Positions 7,715-15,525 of a stretch of DNA of 20,519 nt are shown here, one piece after another. Each line of letters starts with the position of its first letter. Position 1 is the first letter of the stretch. The notes under the pieces were generated by a model. The model saw only the letters and a program-made list of their open reading frames with translations, was not told the origin of the DNA and did not search any database. A program made the translations under genes and the position numbers. This stretch comes from a virus, in the IMG/VR virus record IMGVR_UViG_3300013103_000076, positions 1-20,519 of that record. One strand, 5' to 3'.

Positions 7715-8031
7715 TGAAAGAAAAATTAACAAAAATAGACTTAGAACTTAAAAAGATACTAAGAGAAACAGAGAAGAATATGAGAAAGAAAAAATTAAAT
7801 GACGAATTACAAGATATAGTTAATTTAATTAATAAATTCTCATCCTTACAAAATAAAGATAATCTTGTTATGGTTGGTGGAATAGTTGTTTTTGATGATA
7901 GAGGAGAAGTAGATAGTAAAAAGAATGTATTATTTGCTTTTGGGAATAAAGAAAATATTAGATTAACCTTAAATGAATTAAGGGATAGAATTGAAGATAA
8001 TGCGGATGAAGAAGATTTTGTAGATTTTTAA
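7714..8031 (+). CDS. hypothetical phage protein, 105 aa
   Basis: Not recognised. Residues 1-50 form a charged helical region. Residues 51-80 are beta-rich (LVMVGGIVVFDDRGEVDS, then VLFAFGNKEN), and the C-terminus is a short helix with a very acidic end (EDNADEEDFVDF). The start codon overlaps the stop of the primase-helicase gene as TAATG, so translation is probably coupled and the two proteins may be made in related amounts. There is no membrane segment or metal-binding cysteine. Position suggests an accessory replication protein, but nothing in the sequence proves that. Confidence 0.6.
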   Translation: MKEKLTKIDLELKKILRETEKNMRKKKLNDELQDIVNLINKFSSLQNKDNLVMVGGIVVFDDRGEVDSKKNVLFAFGNKENIRLTLNELRDRIEDNADEEDFVDF

Positions 8032-8040
8032 TGAAAAGTA

Positions 8041-8490
8041 ATGATGAGCAATTTTATAATTTATCTAGCGGGTTATATAAGTGGTAAGAAACTAAAAGAA
8101 TGCATAGAGTGGAGAAAATATTTAAGGACTTACTATGCTTCTAAAGGTTGGTCAATAGTGTGGCTTGATCCTCTTAAAGGTTTAACTGCTCGTGATATAG
8201 AACCTCATGCTATAGTACATCGTGATTATAATAGTGTAAAAAAGGCTAATTTAATAGTAGCTAATCTCAATACATTTGGACAGGAAAGACCAAGTGTTGG
8301 AACTTTTTGTGAGTTAGCTTGGGCATGGGAACAGAAAAAACCTATTGTTATAATTACAGAAAAAGAGTATTATATAAAACATCCTTTTATAAATTATTTT
8401 GCAAGTTGGATAGTTAAGAATGTAGAAGAAGTAGTAGGAAAGAAAATAATCCCTTATTTTTATAAGGGAACAGTAACGGCAAAATATTAA
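8041..8490 (+). CDS. nucleoside 2-deoxyribosyltransferase-like enzyme
   Basis: The Rossmann-like fold of the nucleoside deoxyribosyltransferase family is visible. It starts with IIYLAGYISG (residues 6-15), the glycine-rich nucleotide-binding start. WLDPLKG (41-47) follows, then IVHRDYNSVKKANLIVANL (58-76) with the conserved aspartate D62, and GTFCELAWAWEQKKPIVII (87-105), where E91 corresponds to the catalytic glutamate of the GTxxE motif. The length (149 aa) is typical of the family. These enzymes swap or hydrolyse bases on 2'-deoxyribonucleosides, and phage members can supply or remove nucleotides for DNA synthesis or modification. The ATG at 8041 is immediately followed by a second ATG, and either could be used. 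It sits among replication genes and works on the same pool as the reductase downstream. Confidence 0.78.
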   Translation: MMSNFIIYLAGYISGKKLKECIEWRKYLRTYYASKGWSIVWLDPLKGLTARDIEPHAIVHRDYNSVKKANLIVANLNTFGQERPSVGTFCELAWAWEQKKPIVIITEKEYYIKHPFINYFASWIVKNVEEVVGKKIIPYFYKGTVTAKY

Positions 8491-8501
8491 GGAGGTGGAA
8501 G

Positions 8502-8759
8502 ATGAAAGAAAAGAAAGAGTTGAGTTCTATAAGAGGTAAAATAAATACTTTAGAGGATAGTATTTTAGATGAAATGCAAGATTTTTCTATATCAATGGGT
8601 AAATTAATTGAGAAATATGAGAGTTTTTGGGGTAGAATGATAGATCATATTCTTGATGAGACTAGTAATATATTTAAAAGAATTAAAATAGAAGAAAAAA
8701 ATGGTAAGGTAATTAAAGTAGTTGTAGATGGGAAAGAGTATGTAAAGAAGGAGAAATAA
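8502..8759 (+). CDS. hypothetical helical protein, 85 aa
   Basis: Not recognised. Residues 5-60 are predicted helical with heptad-like spacing of hydrophobic residues (LEDSILDEMQDFSISMGKLI), and the C-terminus is a small beta hairpin of GKVIKVVVDGKEYV (68-81). GGAGGTGG (8491-8498) gives a strong start at 8502. It lies 11 nt after the deoxyribosyltransferase gene and 1 nt before the next gene, so it is part of one transcript. No catalytic motif is visible. Confidence 0.6.
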   Translation: MKEKKELSSIRGKINTLEDSILDEMQDFSISMGKLIEKYESFWGRMIDHILDETSNIFKRIKIEEKNGKVIKVVVDGKEYVKKEK

Positions 8760-8760
8760 T

Positions 8761-9027
8761 ATGCCTTATATAAGAAAAGAGGTAAGAAAAGAAATCGATA
8801 ATATTGAAGTTTATAAATTGTTTATAAATATGCCATTAGAACAATTTGTAGGTAATCTAAGCTATTTAATATATAAGATTATTAAAATGTGGTTAACAAG
8901 ACATGAGAAGAGATATTATACCTTGTGTGCTATTTTGGGGGCTTTATCTTCCGTAAAAGTAGAAATAGAAAGAAGGATATTAAGTCCATATGAATTGAGT
9001 AGGAAGGTGGAAAATGGAGACATCTAA
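8761..9027 (+). CDS. conserved phage protein, MPYI...ENGD type (DUF6899-like)
   Basis: 88 residues. It begins MPYIRKEVRKEIDN and ends PYELSRKVENGDI, with a central GNLSYLIYKII (31-41), TLCAILGALSSVKVEIERRI (54-73) and SPYE. This pattern (MPYI start, a G-x-L-x-Y-x-I helix, a G-x-L-x-x-x-K-x-E-x-x-R-R helix, then PYE...ENGD) is that of a small domain common in phage and prophage genomes, often near replication genes and of unknown function. The assignment comes from memory of the family rather than a search. It overlaps the next gene by 14 nt. Confidence 0.65.
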   Translation: MPYIRKEVRKEIDNIEVYKLFINMPLEQFVGNLSYLIYKIIKMWLTRHEKRYYTLCAILGALSSVKVEIERRILSPYELSRKVENGDI

Positions 9028-9283
9028 AAAAGAGGAAAAAAAAGATAAGAGAAAGAGAATAGATCCTAAGGCTTGGGCTAAGAAATATCTAAAGGATGGA
9101 TGGGAATTTGAACATTTTGCTGGCTTTGGAGATGGAAAAGTAATTTTGTGTGATATTTGTGGGAAAAGAAGCAGTGTTAGAGGAGAACTAATAAATGAAA
9201 AATGGGTCTATAGATGCTCAATGTGCAGGAGCAAAAACTTATTGCCTAAAAAAGAAGAAGATACAACAGAAACTAAATCTTAA
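9014..9283 (+). CDS. four-cysteine zinc ribbon protein, 89 aa
   Basis: A very basic N-terminal tail (residues 4-30, many K/E/R) is followed by a compact zinc ribbon: C46-D-I-C49 and C68-S-M-C71, 18 residues apart. Such proteins usually bind nucleic acid or a partner enzyme. GGAAGG (9002-9007) precedes the ATG by 6 nt. The 3' end overlaps the RuvC-like gene by 89 nt in another frame, so the last third of this protein and the start of the resolvase share DNA. The exact job is unknown. Confidence 0.65.
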   Translation: METSKKEEKKDKRKRIDPKAWAKKYLKDGWEFEHFAGFGDGKVILCDICGKRSSVRGELINEKWVYRCSMCRSKNLLPKKEEDTTETKS

Positions 9284-9764
9284 GTTAAAAGAAGGATATT
9301 ATTTAGGGTTAGATACCGCTTTAAAGACAGGTTGGTGTAAAATAAGAATAGTTAATGATAATATATTTATAGAGGGTGGGTCTGTAGATGTTAATAAAAT
9401 AAAAGGGATAAATAGATTATTTACTTTAATAGATGTTTTTAGGAAATTAATAACAGGTAAAGAGGACGCAATTATTATAGAAGATACTTTTAATAGGCTA
9501 AATCCAGTTGCTTTTAAGCTTATAAGCAGGATAGGAATGATAGTATTTGTTATAGGGTATATAAAAGGGATTAGAAATATGCAGTGGAAGTATGCTAATT
9601 CTGCAAGAAAAGAACTAGGATTTAAAGGAAATCTAAAAAAAGAAGAATTTCAAATACAGTTTTTAAATAAACTGGGAATAGAAGAGAAAGACAATGATTA
9701 CGTCGATGCTATAGCATTAGCTATGTCTGGAGCTAAATATGAGAAATATGGTTTTAAATGGTGA
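9195..9764 (+). CDS. RuvC-like Holliday-junction resolvase (RNase H fold)
   Basis: Predicted nuclease that cuts branched DNA during phage recombination and packaging. The RNase H-like core starts at YYLGLDTALKTGW (residues 35-47, catalytic D40), then AIIIEDTF (92-98, E96) and DNDYVDAIALAM (166-177, D168 and D171). This is the acidic D...E...DxxDA pattern of RuvC. The first 33 residues are unlike the family and overlap the zinc-ribbon gene. No ATG, GTG or TTG exists in frame between 9198 and the core, and AGGAG (9181-9185) precedes the ATG at 9195 by 9 nt, so this start is probably real. Length 189 aa fits. The gene overlaps the DNA methyltransferase by 26 nt. Confidence 0.72.
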   Translation: MKNGSIDAQCAGAKTYCLKKKKIQQKLNLKLKEGYYLGLDTALKTGWCKIRIVNDNIFIEGGSVDVNKIKGINRLFTLIDVFRKLITGKEDAIIIEDTFNRLNPVAFKLISRIGMIVFVIGYIKGIRNMQWKYANSARKELGFKGNLKKEEFQIQFLNKLGIEEKDNDYVDAIALAMSGAKYEKYGFKW

Positions 9765-11484
9765 TTGTTTAATAGAACTGAAAAAAATTCCTAGTAATAC
9801 TGTAGATTTGGTTGTCACTTGCTATTCAGAAGATACTGAGGTTTTAACTGATAAAGGCTGGAAATTTTTTAAAGACTTAAATAGAGAGGACTTAATCGCA
9901 ACTTTAAATCCTAAAACGGAATATTTAGAGTATCAAAAGCCTATCGAATATCAGAAAAGCTTTTATGAAGGAGAAATGTTTTTAATAGAACATAAGAATA
10001 TAAATTTATTAATTACACCTAATCATAATCTTTATTATCGTTCTCAATGGAATGCAAAAAAGAACAATTATAAACTTTCTCCTGTTAAGAATTTAAATCT
10101 TTCGGCTTCAACTTTAATATTTTTTAAAAATCAAGTTAAATGGGAAGGAAAAAGTGAAAAATATTTTATTTTGCCCGAAGTGAAACTGTCTCATAGATTT
10201 AAATATAAAAATATAAAAACAAAAATTCCGATAGAAGATTGGTTACATTTTTTGGGGTGGTTTATAGCCGAAGGTTCTTTAGGTAAAATTTCTAAAATAG
10301 TAATAACACAAAAGAAATATAAAGAAGAGATAGAAGAGCTCCTTAAGAGATTACCTTTTTCTTATAGGAAATATGAAAGAAGAAATGGAACTTGTGATTT
10401 TAAGATTACTTCTAAACAGCTTTATAATTATCTTCTTAAAAATATAGGAAAAAAACAAGAAGAAAGAAAGATACCAACAGAATTTCTTCGACTCAAAAAG
10501 AAATATCTATCTACTCTATTTGAAGCACTGATGAAAGGAGATGGAGATAACTTTAAGAGAGGACGATACTGGACGACATCTCCTTATTTGGCCAATCAAA
10601 TTCAAGAAATAATATTAAAATTGGAATATAACTCTAATTTAAAAATTAGAAAAAGAGAGAAACGGAAAAAATTTTATCAGATTTCTATTCAGAAAAATAA
10701 AGAATGTGAAATAAAGCTAAATAAACATATTAGAAAAATATTTTATAGAGGTTTTGTTTACTGTGTTTCTGTTCCTAATAAAACATTAGTTGTTCGAAGA
10801 CAAGGAAAAATAAGTATTTGTGGAAATAGCCCCCCTTATAATATAGGAATAGATTATGATAGTTGGAATGATAATTTAGATTGGAAAGATTATTATAATT
10901 GGTGTAGGAAATGGTTAAAAGAAACCTATAGAGTTTTAAAAGAAGATGGAAGATTTTGTTTAAATCATTATTTATCTTTAGGTAAGAGTTTTAAAAGAGA
11001 AGCTCCTCTAATGAACTTAAATTATATTAGTTGTTTTGAAATAGGATATAAACATCATTCTGTAGCTATATGGAAAGATATTACTTTGGCTAGAAAAACC
11101 GCTTGGGGAAGTTGGTTAAGTGCTTCTAGTCCATATTTAAACAGTCCTTTCGAGGGTATTTTGATATTGTATAAAAAGTATTGGAAAAAACAAAAAGAAG
11201 GAATAAGCACTATAAATAAACAGGATTTTATTGATGCTTGTAGAGGAATTTGGAATTTAGGAACAGATGGTAAAAGACTTACAAAAGCAACTTTCCCTGA
11301 AAAATTACCAGAATATTGCATTAATTTGCTCTCTTATAAAGGTGATTTAATTTTAGACCCTTTTGCTGGAAGTGGAACTACTTTGGTTGTTGCTAAGAGA
11401 TTAAAAAGAAATTATATAGGAATAGAGATTAGTAAGAGTTATTGTGATATTATTAAAAAGAGATTGGGACAAGAATATTTATGA
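9739..11484 (+). CDS. DNA methyltransferase (beta-class, N4-C/N6-A) with intein in TSPPY motif
   Basis: Precursor of 581 residues; 245 after splicing. The extein begins with LNGDCLIELKKIPSNTVDLVVT. After splicing this joins SPPYNIGIDYDSW, giving the catalytic motif IV TSPPY. The SAM-binding motif I, DPFAGSGTT, is near the C-terminus, followed by YIGIEISKSYCDIIKKR. Motif IV before motif I is the beta-class order. SPPY is common in N4-cytosine enzymes but also occurs in N6-adenine ones, so the target base is not fixed. It would modify phage DNA, perhaps against host restriction; no restriction partner is evident, although a PD-(D/E)XK nuclease gene follows with a 4-nt overlap. GGAG (9729-9732), 6 nt before the ATG at 9739, supports the start. 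Confidence 0.88.
   Translation: MRNMVLNGDCLIELKKIPSNTVDLVVTCYSEDTEVLTDKGWKFFKDLNREDLIATLNPKTEYLEYQKPIEYQKSFYEGEMFLIEHKNINLLITPNHNLYYRSQWNAKKNNYKLSPVKNLNLSASTLIFFKNQVKWEGKSEKYFILPEVKLSHRFKYKNIKTKIPIEDWLHFLGWFIAEGSLGKISKIVITQKKYKEEIEELLKRLPFSYRKYERRNGTCDFKITSKQLYNYLLKNIGKKQEERKIPTEFLRLKKKYLSTLFEALMKGDGDNFKRGRYWTTSPYLANQIQEIILKLEYNSNLKIRKREKRKKFYQISIQKNKECEIKLNKHIRKIFYRGFVYCVSVPNKTLVVRRQGKISICGNSPPYNIGIDYDSWNDNLDWKDYYNWCRKWLKETYRVLKEDGRFCLNHYLSLGKSFKREAPLMNLNYISCFEIGYKHHSVAIWKDITLARKTAWGSWLSASSPYLNSPFEGILILYKKYWKKQKEGISTINKQDFIDACRGIWNLGTDGKRLTKATFPEKLPEYCINLLSYKGDLILDPFAGSGTTLVVAKRLKRNYIGIEISKSYCDIIKKRLGQEYL
9820..10827 (+). mobile_element. LAGLIDADG intein in DNA methyltransferase (336 aa)
   Basis: The intein spans Cys28 (CYSEDTEVLTDKGW) to Asn363 and ends in ISICGN, with Ser as +1. 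Block B is TPNHNLY (TxxH at 93-96). LAGLIDADG helices are FLGWFIAEGS (171-180, acid E178) and LFEALMKGDGD (260-270, acid D268). Block F is FVYCVSVPNKTLVV. The penultimate residue is Gly instead of the usual His (GN rather than HN), which in known inteins can slow or alter Asn cyclisation but is tolerated in several. The insertion splits T from SPPY in the methyltransferase catalytic loop, so the unspliced protein should be inactive. Confidence 0.87.
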
Positions 11485-11825
11485 GAAATTATAAAAAAAG
11501 TAGTAAAGCAGGATTTAAACTAGAAGAATTTGTTGCTAATAATTTAAAGATTATAGATAAATATTCTAGACCTACACGAGGTTCGGGATCAGGTAATGAA
11601 ATTGGAGATGTAAGTAATAAATATTTTTATATTGACTGTAAAGAGAAACATACTAGTAGCAATATAATTCTAAAATATAAGGAAGAATGGTTACATTTAT
11701 ATAACAAACTTCCTTTAAGTAATAATAAACCTCTTATATTTATTGTAGAGAATAAGGAAAGAGAACAATTTGTTATATTGAACTTTAATGATTTTTTAAG
11801 GATAATAGAAAAAGGAGTGAAGTAA
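11481..11825 (+). CDS. PD-(D/E)XK nuclease-like protein (Hjc-like resolvase or restriction-type)
   Basis: 114 residues. GFKLEEFVANNL (residues 11-22) offers the N-terminal glutamate helix, and SRPTRGSGSGNEIGDV (29-44) is a glycine-rich stretch before D43. YFYIDCKEK (48-56) then gives D52-x-K54, so D43...D52-C-K54 matches the PD-(D/E)XK metal site. Small proteins of this form include archaeal Hjc-type resolvases and VRR-like phage nucleases. The ATG overlaps the methyltransferase stop by 4 nt (ATGA), and the RecA gene follows 4 nt after its stop, so it is placed in a recombination operon. It could instead be the nuclease partner of the methyltransferase. The short length favours a recombination nuclease. 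Confidence 0.65.
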   Translation: MRNYKKSSKAGFKLEEFVANNLKIIDKYSRPTRGSGSGNEIGDVSNKYFYIDCKEKHTSSNIILKYKEEWLHLYNKLPLSNNKPLIFIVENKEREQFVILNFNDFLRIIEKGVK

Positions 11826-11829
11826 AATA

Positions 11830-12702
11830 ATGGCAGATATAAATAAATTACGAAAATTACTTAAAGAGACAAATAAGAAATTAGGTTTAAATGCTATGAG
11901 GTTTGGATCTGATCTTTTAGTGAGAGAAAGACAGTCTACAGGTATAGCGGAAATAGATAAATTTTTAGGTGGAGGATTTCCCTACGGACAATTTTCTGTG
12001 GTGTGGGGAGAAACAGCTAGTGGTAAGACTTCTTTGATGTATTCTACTATTGCAAAAGCACAGAAAGAAGGAAAAGTTTGTTATTATATAGCTATGGAAG
12101 CAAGCTATGATAGTAAAAGAGCAAAATTATTTGGAGTTAATACTGATGAATTAGTAATAGGTCAATTTCCTACAGCAGAAAAAGCATTAGATACTATTAT
12201 AAAATTATCTAATGAAAAAGCTGTTGATTTAGTGATACTTGACTCGATTCATGGTTTAGCTCCAAAAGGCGAGGTTGAAGATAAAAAGGGAGAAAAGAGT
12301 TTGGAAGATGACACTATGGCATTATTAGCAAGGAAATTAAGTCAATTCTTCAGGAGAGCTGTTCATCCTGTTAGTCAGGGAAATGTTTGTGTTATATTAA
12401 TAGGACAAACTAGAACAAGTGTAGGTTTTATCGCTTTAGAACAACTGACCAGTGGGAATGCATTAAAACATTATGCTTCTTTGATACTTCATATGCGAAG
12501 GGGTCAAAAATCAGATAGCCCCACTAGATCTATTAAAGATGAAAACGGGAAGACAAAAAGAATAATAGTAGGATTTGATTGTAAGATAAAGATGGATAAA
12601 ACACAGATTACAGGAACAGAACATGAATTAAGTGAGATTCATGTCCCTTTTTATTTTGAAGGTGGATTTGGTGAAGCGATAAGAAAAAGGAGGAAAAGAT
12701 GA
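11830..12702 (+). CDS. RecA/UvsX/RadA-like recombinase
   Basis: ATP-dependent strand-exchange recombinase core, 290 residues. It has STGIAEIDKFLGGGFPYGQ (residues 36-54), Walker A GETASGKT (60-67), a catalytic-glutamate region YIAMEASYD (86-94), Walker B DLVILDS (133-139), and a strand with a terminal polar residue VCVILIGQTR (186-195). The L2/ssDNA-binding segment LTSGNALKHYASLILHMRR (206-224) includes the GNALK-H-Y signature of the RecA family. It is shorter than bacterial RecA (about 350 aa) and lacks most of the C-terminal domain, as in phage versions. It would act with the exonuclease, the resolvase and the PD-(D/E)XK nuclease in recombination-dependent replication or repair. A 4-nt overlap (ATGA) links it to the next gene. 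No intein is present, even in the P-loop. Confidence 0.88.
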   Translation: MADINKLRKLLKETNKKLGLNAMRFGSDLLVRERQSTGIAEIDKFLGGGFPYGQFSVVWGETASGKTSLMYSTIAKAQKEGKVCYYIAMEASYDSKRAKLFGVNTDELVIGQFPTAEKALDTIIKLSNEKAVDLVILDSIHGLAPKGEVEDKKGEKSLEDDTMALLARKLSQFFRRAVHPVSQGNVCVILIGQTRTSVGFIALEQLTSGNALKHYASLILHMRRGQKSDSPTRSIKDENGKTKRIIVGFDCKIKMDKTQITGTEHELSEIHVPFYFEGGFGEAIRKRRKR

Positions 12703-12959
12703 CGATAAAAGAACAAACAAATTTACTTACAAATGTTATTGCTAGTTTACAGGGTTTAAAAAATGCAATTGGTGGAATAGGAACAGATAATACTACAAAA
12801 GCAGGAAATGGCAAAAAAATTATATTTCTAAAACAATTAAAATATGATTCTAAATGTTTTAATTGTGGGGTTAGGTTAAGAAAAGAATATGGTGGATATT
12901 ATGCTCCTGATAGTAAGAAAATTTATTGTAAAAAATGTTCTTTAAGTTTGCAGAAATGA
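12699..12959 (+). CDS. small zinc ribbon protein, 86 aa
   Basis: Residues 1-40 form an amphipathic helix and a Gly/Thr-rich linker. The C-terminal half is a zinc ribbon with C53-F-N-C56 and C77-K-K-C80, separated by 20 residues. The start overlaps the RecA stop by 4 nt (ATGA), and GGAGG (12690-12694) lies 4 nt upstream. Placement directly behind the recombinase suggests a recombination or replication accessory protein that binds nucleic acid, but no specific family is recognised. Confidence 0.62.
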   Translation: MTIKEQTNLLTNVIASLQGLKNAIGGIGTDNTTKAGNGKKIIFLKQLKYDSKCFNCGVRLRKEYGGYYAPDSKKIYCKKCSLSLQK

Positions 12960-12976
12960 TAGATAGGAGGTAGGAG

Positions 12977-13402
12977 ATGATAGAAGAATTAGTTAGTAAA
13001 ATAGAAGAAATATATAGAAGTGGAGAGGATTATATTAAAGAAGCTAGAGATATAGCCCAGAAAATGAAAGAATATCCCAATAAATTAGATAACGTATTCT
13101 ACCTAGATTGCCAAGATAAATTAGACATTATTTATGATGAATTATTGGAGAGGTCGTTACGAGTATCTACGTTATTAAAAGATGCAGAGGCATTTGCTAT
13201 TTTATCAGTTAGAGATAAATATCAAGACGAAAAGAAAAAACCTAATGCAGATCAATTAAAATCTGAAGCTAGAGAACTATATAGTAGTATAGCTTCTTAT
13301 GATGCAGTATTAGATTCTTGGCAAAAGTCTGTTAGAAATTATGTTTCTGGTGCTAGGGCTCATATTAATGCTTTAGCAGGAAGGGAGAATAAGAGTGAAT
13401 AG
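12977..13402 (+). CDS. helical protein of unknown function, 141 aa
   Basis: Not recognised. The whole protein is predicted alpha-helical with hydrophobic residues at heptad-like spacing (LVSKIEEIYRSGEDYI near the start, LDSWQKSVRNYVSGARAHI at about 112-130), so a coiled coil or helical bundle is likely. GGAGGTAGGAG (12966-12976) gives a strong start at 12977. It overlaps the polymerase gene by 8 nt. Its position between RecA and DNA polymerase suggests a processivity, mediator or ssDNA-related accessory role; that is inference only. Confidence 0.6.
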   Translation: MIEELVSKIEEIYRSGEDYIKEARDIAQKMKEYPNKLDNVFYLDCQDKLDIIYDELLERSLRVSTLLKDAEAFAILSVRDKYQDEKKKPNADQLKSEARELYSSIASYDAVLDSWQKSVRNYVSGARAHINALAGRENKSE

Positions 13403-15503
13403 CTTGCCGTTAGTTAATATAGGAAATAAGGATAGGATTATATATTTATTTCTAAGAAGAGATAAACAATTAATAATAAGAAAAGATAAGTCTTTTTATC
13501 CTTATTTCTTCGAACCTGATGAGAAGGGAAATTATTTAAGTTATGACGGAATTCCATTAAAGAAAGTTATAACAAATACTCCTAAAGAAATACCAATAAT
13601 TAGGAGCGAAGATAGTTATAGTAGCGATATAAAATATACGAAAGTATATACTATAGATAAAATTGATAATATAGAAAAAACTAATTATAGATTTGCGTTC
13701 TTAGATATAGAAATACAAAGTAGGGATGAGTTTCCTGATCCTAAAACAGCAAAATATCCAATTTCTTCTATAACTTATTGGGATAATTATAATAAGGAAT
13801 ATAGAAATTGGTTTCTCTTAGATTATGCCACCGAAGGAGAAATGTTAGATAGTTTTGTTAAATATATTAATGCAAATACACCCGATATTATTTTAGGATG
13901 GAATGTAGTGAAGTTTGATTATCCTTATTTGAATAATAGAATAAAAAATTTTGCAAGAAAAATTAGTCCTGTTCATTTGGTTAGAAAGGGAGAAGGAAAA
14001 GATATATTTTATCCTATAGGCATAAGTATTGTGGATTATCTTGCGATGTTTAAAAAGGTATTTATAAGAGAAAAAATATTTAACTTAGATTATATAGGAG
14101 AAAAATATTTGGGAAAAGGAAAACAGTATAAAAATAAGGATTTAGATTTTGGGTCTTTAGATAAAGAAATTAAGTTAAGAAATATAGATGATGTTAAAAT
14201 TCTTGTTGCTTTAGAAGAAAAATATAATTTATTTCCTTATTATGATGAAATAAGAAGATTAGCATTGTGTCAATGGGAAGATTTAATTTTTAATAGTAGA
14301 ATAATAGAGATGCTTCTGTTTAAAGAAGCTAAAAAGAAAAATATAATTTTACCAAATAAAAAAGAGAATAAAGAAGAGAAAATAAAAGGAGCTATAAGAA
14401 ATAGTTTAGCTTTAGGAGATTATTATGGTGTAGGGACAGCTGATCTTACATCAGCTTACCCTTCTATGATAATAAATTTTTGTTTAGACAGTAATAATAT
14501 AAGCAATAAAAAGGAAAAAAATACTGTAGAAATAAATGGAATTTGTTTTAGGCAAGATCCAGAAGCATTAGTTCCTTTAGTATTAAGAAAAATACTAACT
14601 CTTAAAAATGAACTGAAGCCAAAAGCTAAAAAAGATCATAGTCTTAAAAATTTATATATGGCGGTAAAAGGAATTACGAATTCGGGCTATGGGGTTTTAG
14701 CCAACGAGCATTTTAGATTGTTTGATCCAAGAGTTTCGGGGGCAACTACTTATTTGGTTAGGAATGTTTTAAATTATGTTATGCACAAGATAAAAAAAGA
14801 TGGATATAAGATATTATATTATGATACAGATAGTTGCTTCTACGATACTAAGGAAGATATAACAGATAAACTTAATGCTTATATACAAGAATGGGCAAGA
14901 AAGATGGGGAAGGATAATATAGATTTAGAATTTGATTATGAAGGTTATTTTGATAAAATATTCTTTTTGGGAAGATGTCATTATTATGCTTATATGCATG
15001 GAGAAAAAGAACCAGAGATAAAAGGAGTGGAAATAAAAAGAAGTAGTTCAAGTAAGTATGAAGCTTATTTTCAGAAAGAATTATTTGAGAAGATCTTTGA
15101 TAAAGAAACTATAGATAGTATAGTAGACTGGATTAAAAAAGAGATGATAAGGATAAAAACTTTGGATCCAGTAGAATATGGTTTTCCTTTTAGAAAAAAT
15201 GAAAAAAAGTATGTATATGAACCTATATTTATAAGAGCTTATAATAATACAAAATATTTATATGGTAAATCTCTTAATACTACTAAACCAATGTATTATA
15301 CTTATATACAAGAAAGGTCATTTAATAATAATAAAGCTATAGATGTAATTGCTTTTTCAGAAGATTTTAAAGATTTTTTAAGTAAAGAAAAAATAGATTG
15401 GAATAAGATGATAGATAGAAATATAGTATCTAAAGCAGAGGCAATTTTTGAAGCTAAAGGATGGAATATAAATTTAATAAAACCGCAAGTAATACTCTTT
15501 TAA
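13395..15503 (+). CDS. family B DNA polymerase with 3'-5' exonuclease
   Basis: Replicative polymerase of 702 residues, compact for family B. The exonuclease domain is complete: Exo I FLDIEIQS (102-109, D104/E106), Exo II GWNVVKFDYP (168-177, D175), Exo III RNIDDVKIL (262-270). Polymerase motif A is TADLTSAYPSMI (348-359, D350), an A for the usual L in SLYPS. Motif B is KGITNSGYG (425-433) and motif C is YYDTDS (475-480). The start is GTG with GGGAG at 13383-13387. No TPR1/TPR2-type insertion or terminal-protein priming gene is seen, and with a primase-helicase encoded upstream, RNA/DNA-primed synthesis is more likely than protein priming. All catalytic residues are present and no intein interrupts the conserved motif C, a frequent intein site elsewhere. 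Confidence 0.92.
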   Translation: MNSLPLVNIGNKDRIIYLFLRRDKQLIIRKDKSFYPYFFEPDEKGNYLSYDGIPLKKVITNTPKEIPIIRSEDSYSSDIKYTKVYTIDKIDNIEKTNYRFAFLDIEIQSRDEFPDPKTAKYPISSITYWDNYNKEYRNWFLLDYATEGEMLDSFVKYINANTPDIILGWNVVKFDYPYLNNRIKNFARKISPVHLVRKGEGKDIFYPIGISIVDYLAMFKKVFIREKIFNLDYIGEKYLGKGKQYKNKDLDFGSLDKEIKLRNIDDVKILVALEEKYNLFPYYDEIRRLALCQWEDLIFNSRIIEMLLFKEAKKKNIILPNKKENKEEKIKGAIRNSLALGDYYGVGTADLTSAYPSMIINFCLDSNNISNKKEKNTVEINGICFRQDPEALVPLVLRKILTLKNELKPKAKKDHSLKNLYMAVKGITNSGYGVLANEHFRLFDPRVSGATTYLVRNVLNYVMHKIKKDGYKILYYDTDSCFYDTKEDITDKLNAYIQEWARKMGKDNIDLEFDYEGYFDKIFFLGRCHYYAYMHGEKEPEIKGVEIKRSSSSKYEAYFQKELFEKIFDKETIDSIVDWIKKEMIRIKTLDPVEYGFPFRKNEKKYVYEPIFIRAYNNTKYLYGKSLNTTKPMYYTYIQERSFNNNKAIDVIAFSEDFKDFLSKEKIDWNKMIDRNIVSKAEAIFEAKGWNINLIKPQVILF

Positions 15504-15525
15504 TAGAGATAAATGGAGGTACAGT

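Noticed and set aside
9739-11825. A restriction-modification pair formed by the methyltransferase and the PD-(D/E)XK protein
   Set aside because: The nuclease is only 114 residues with no target-recognition domain, and it sits directly before RecA. A recombination nuclease fits better, though the pair is not fully excluded.
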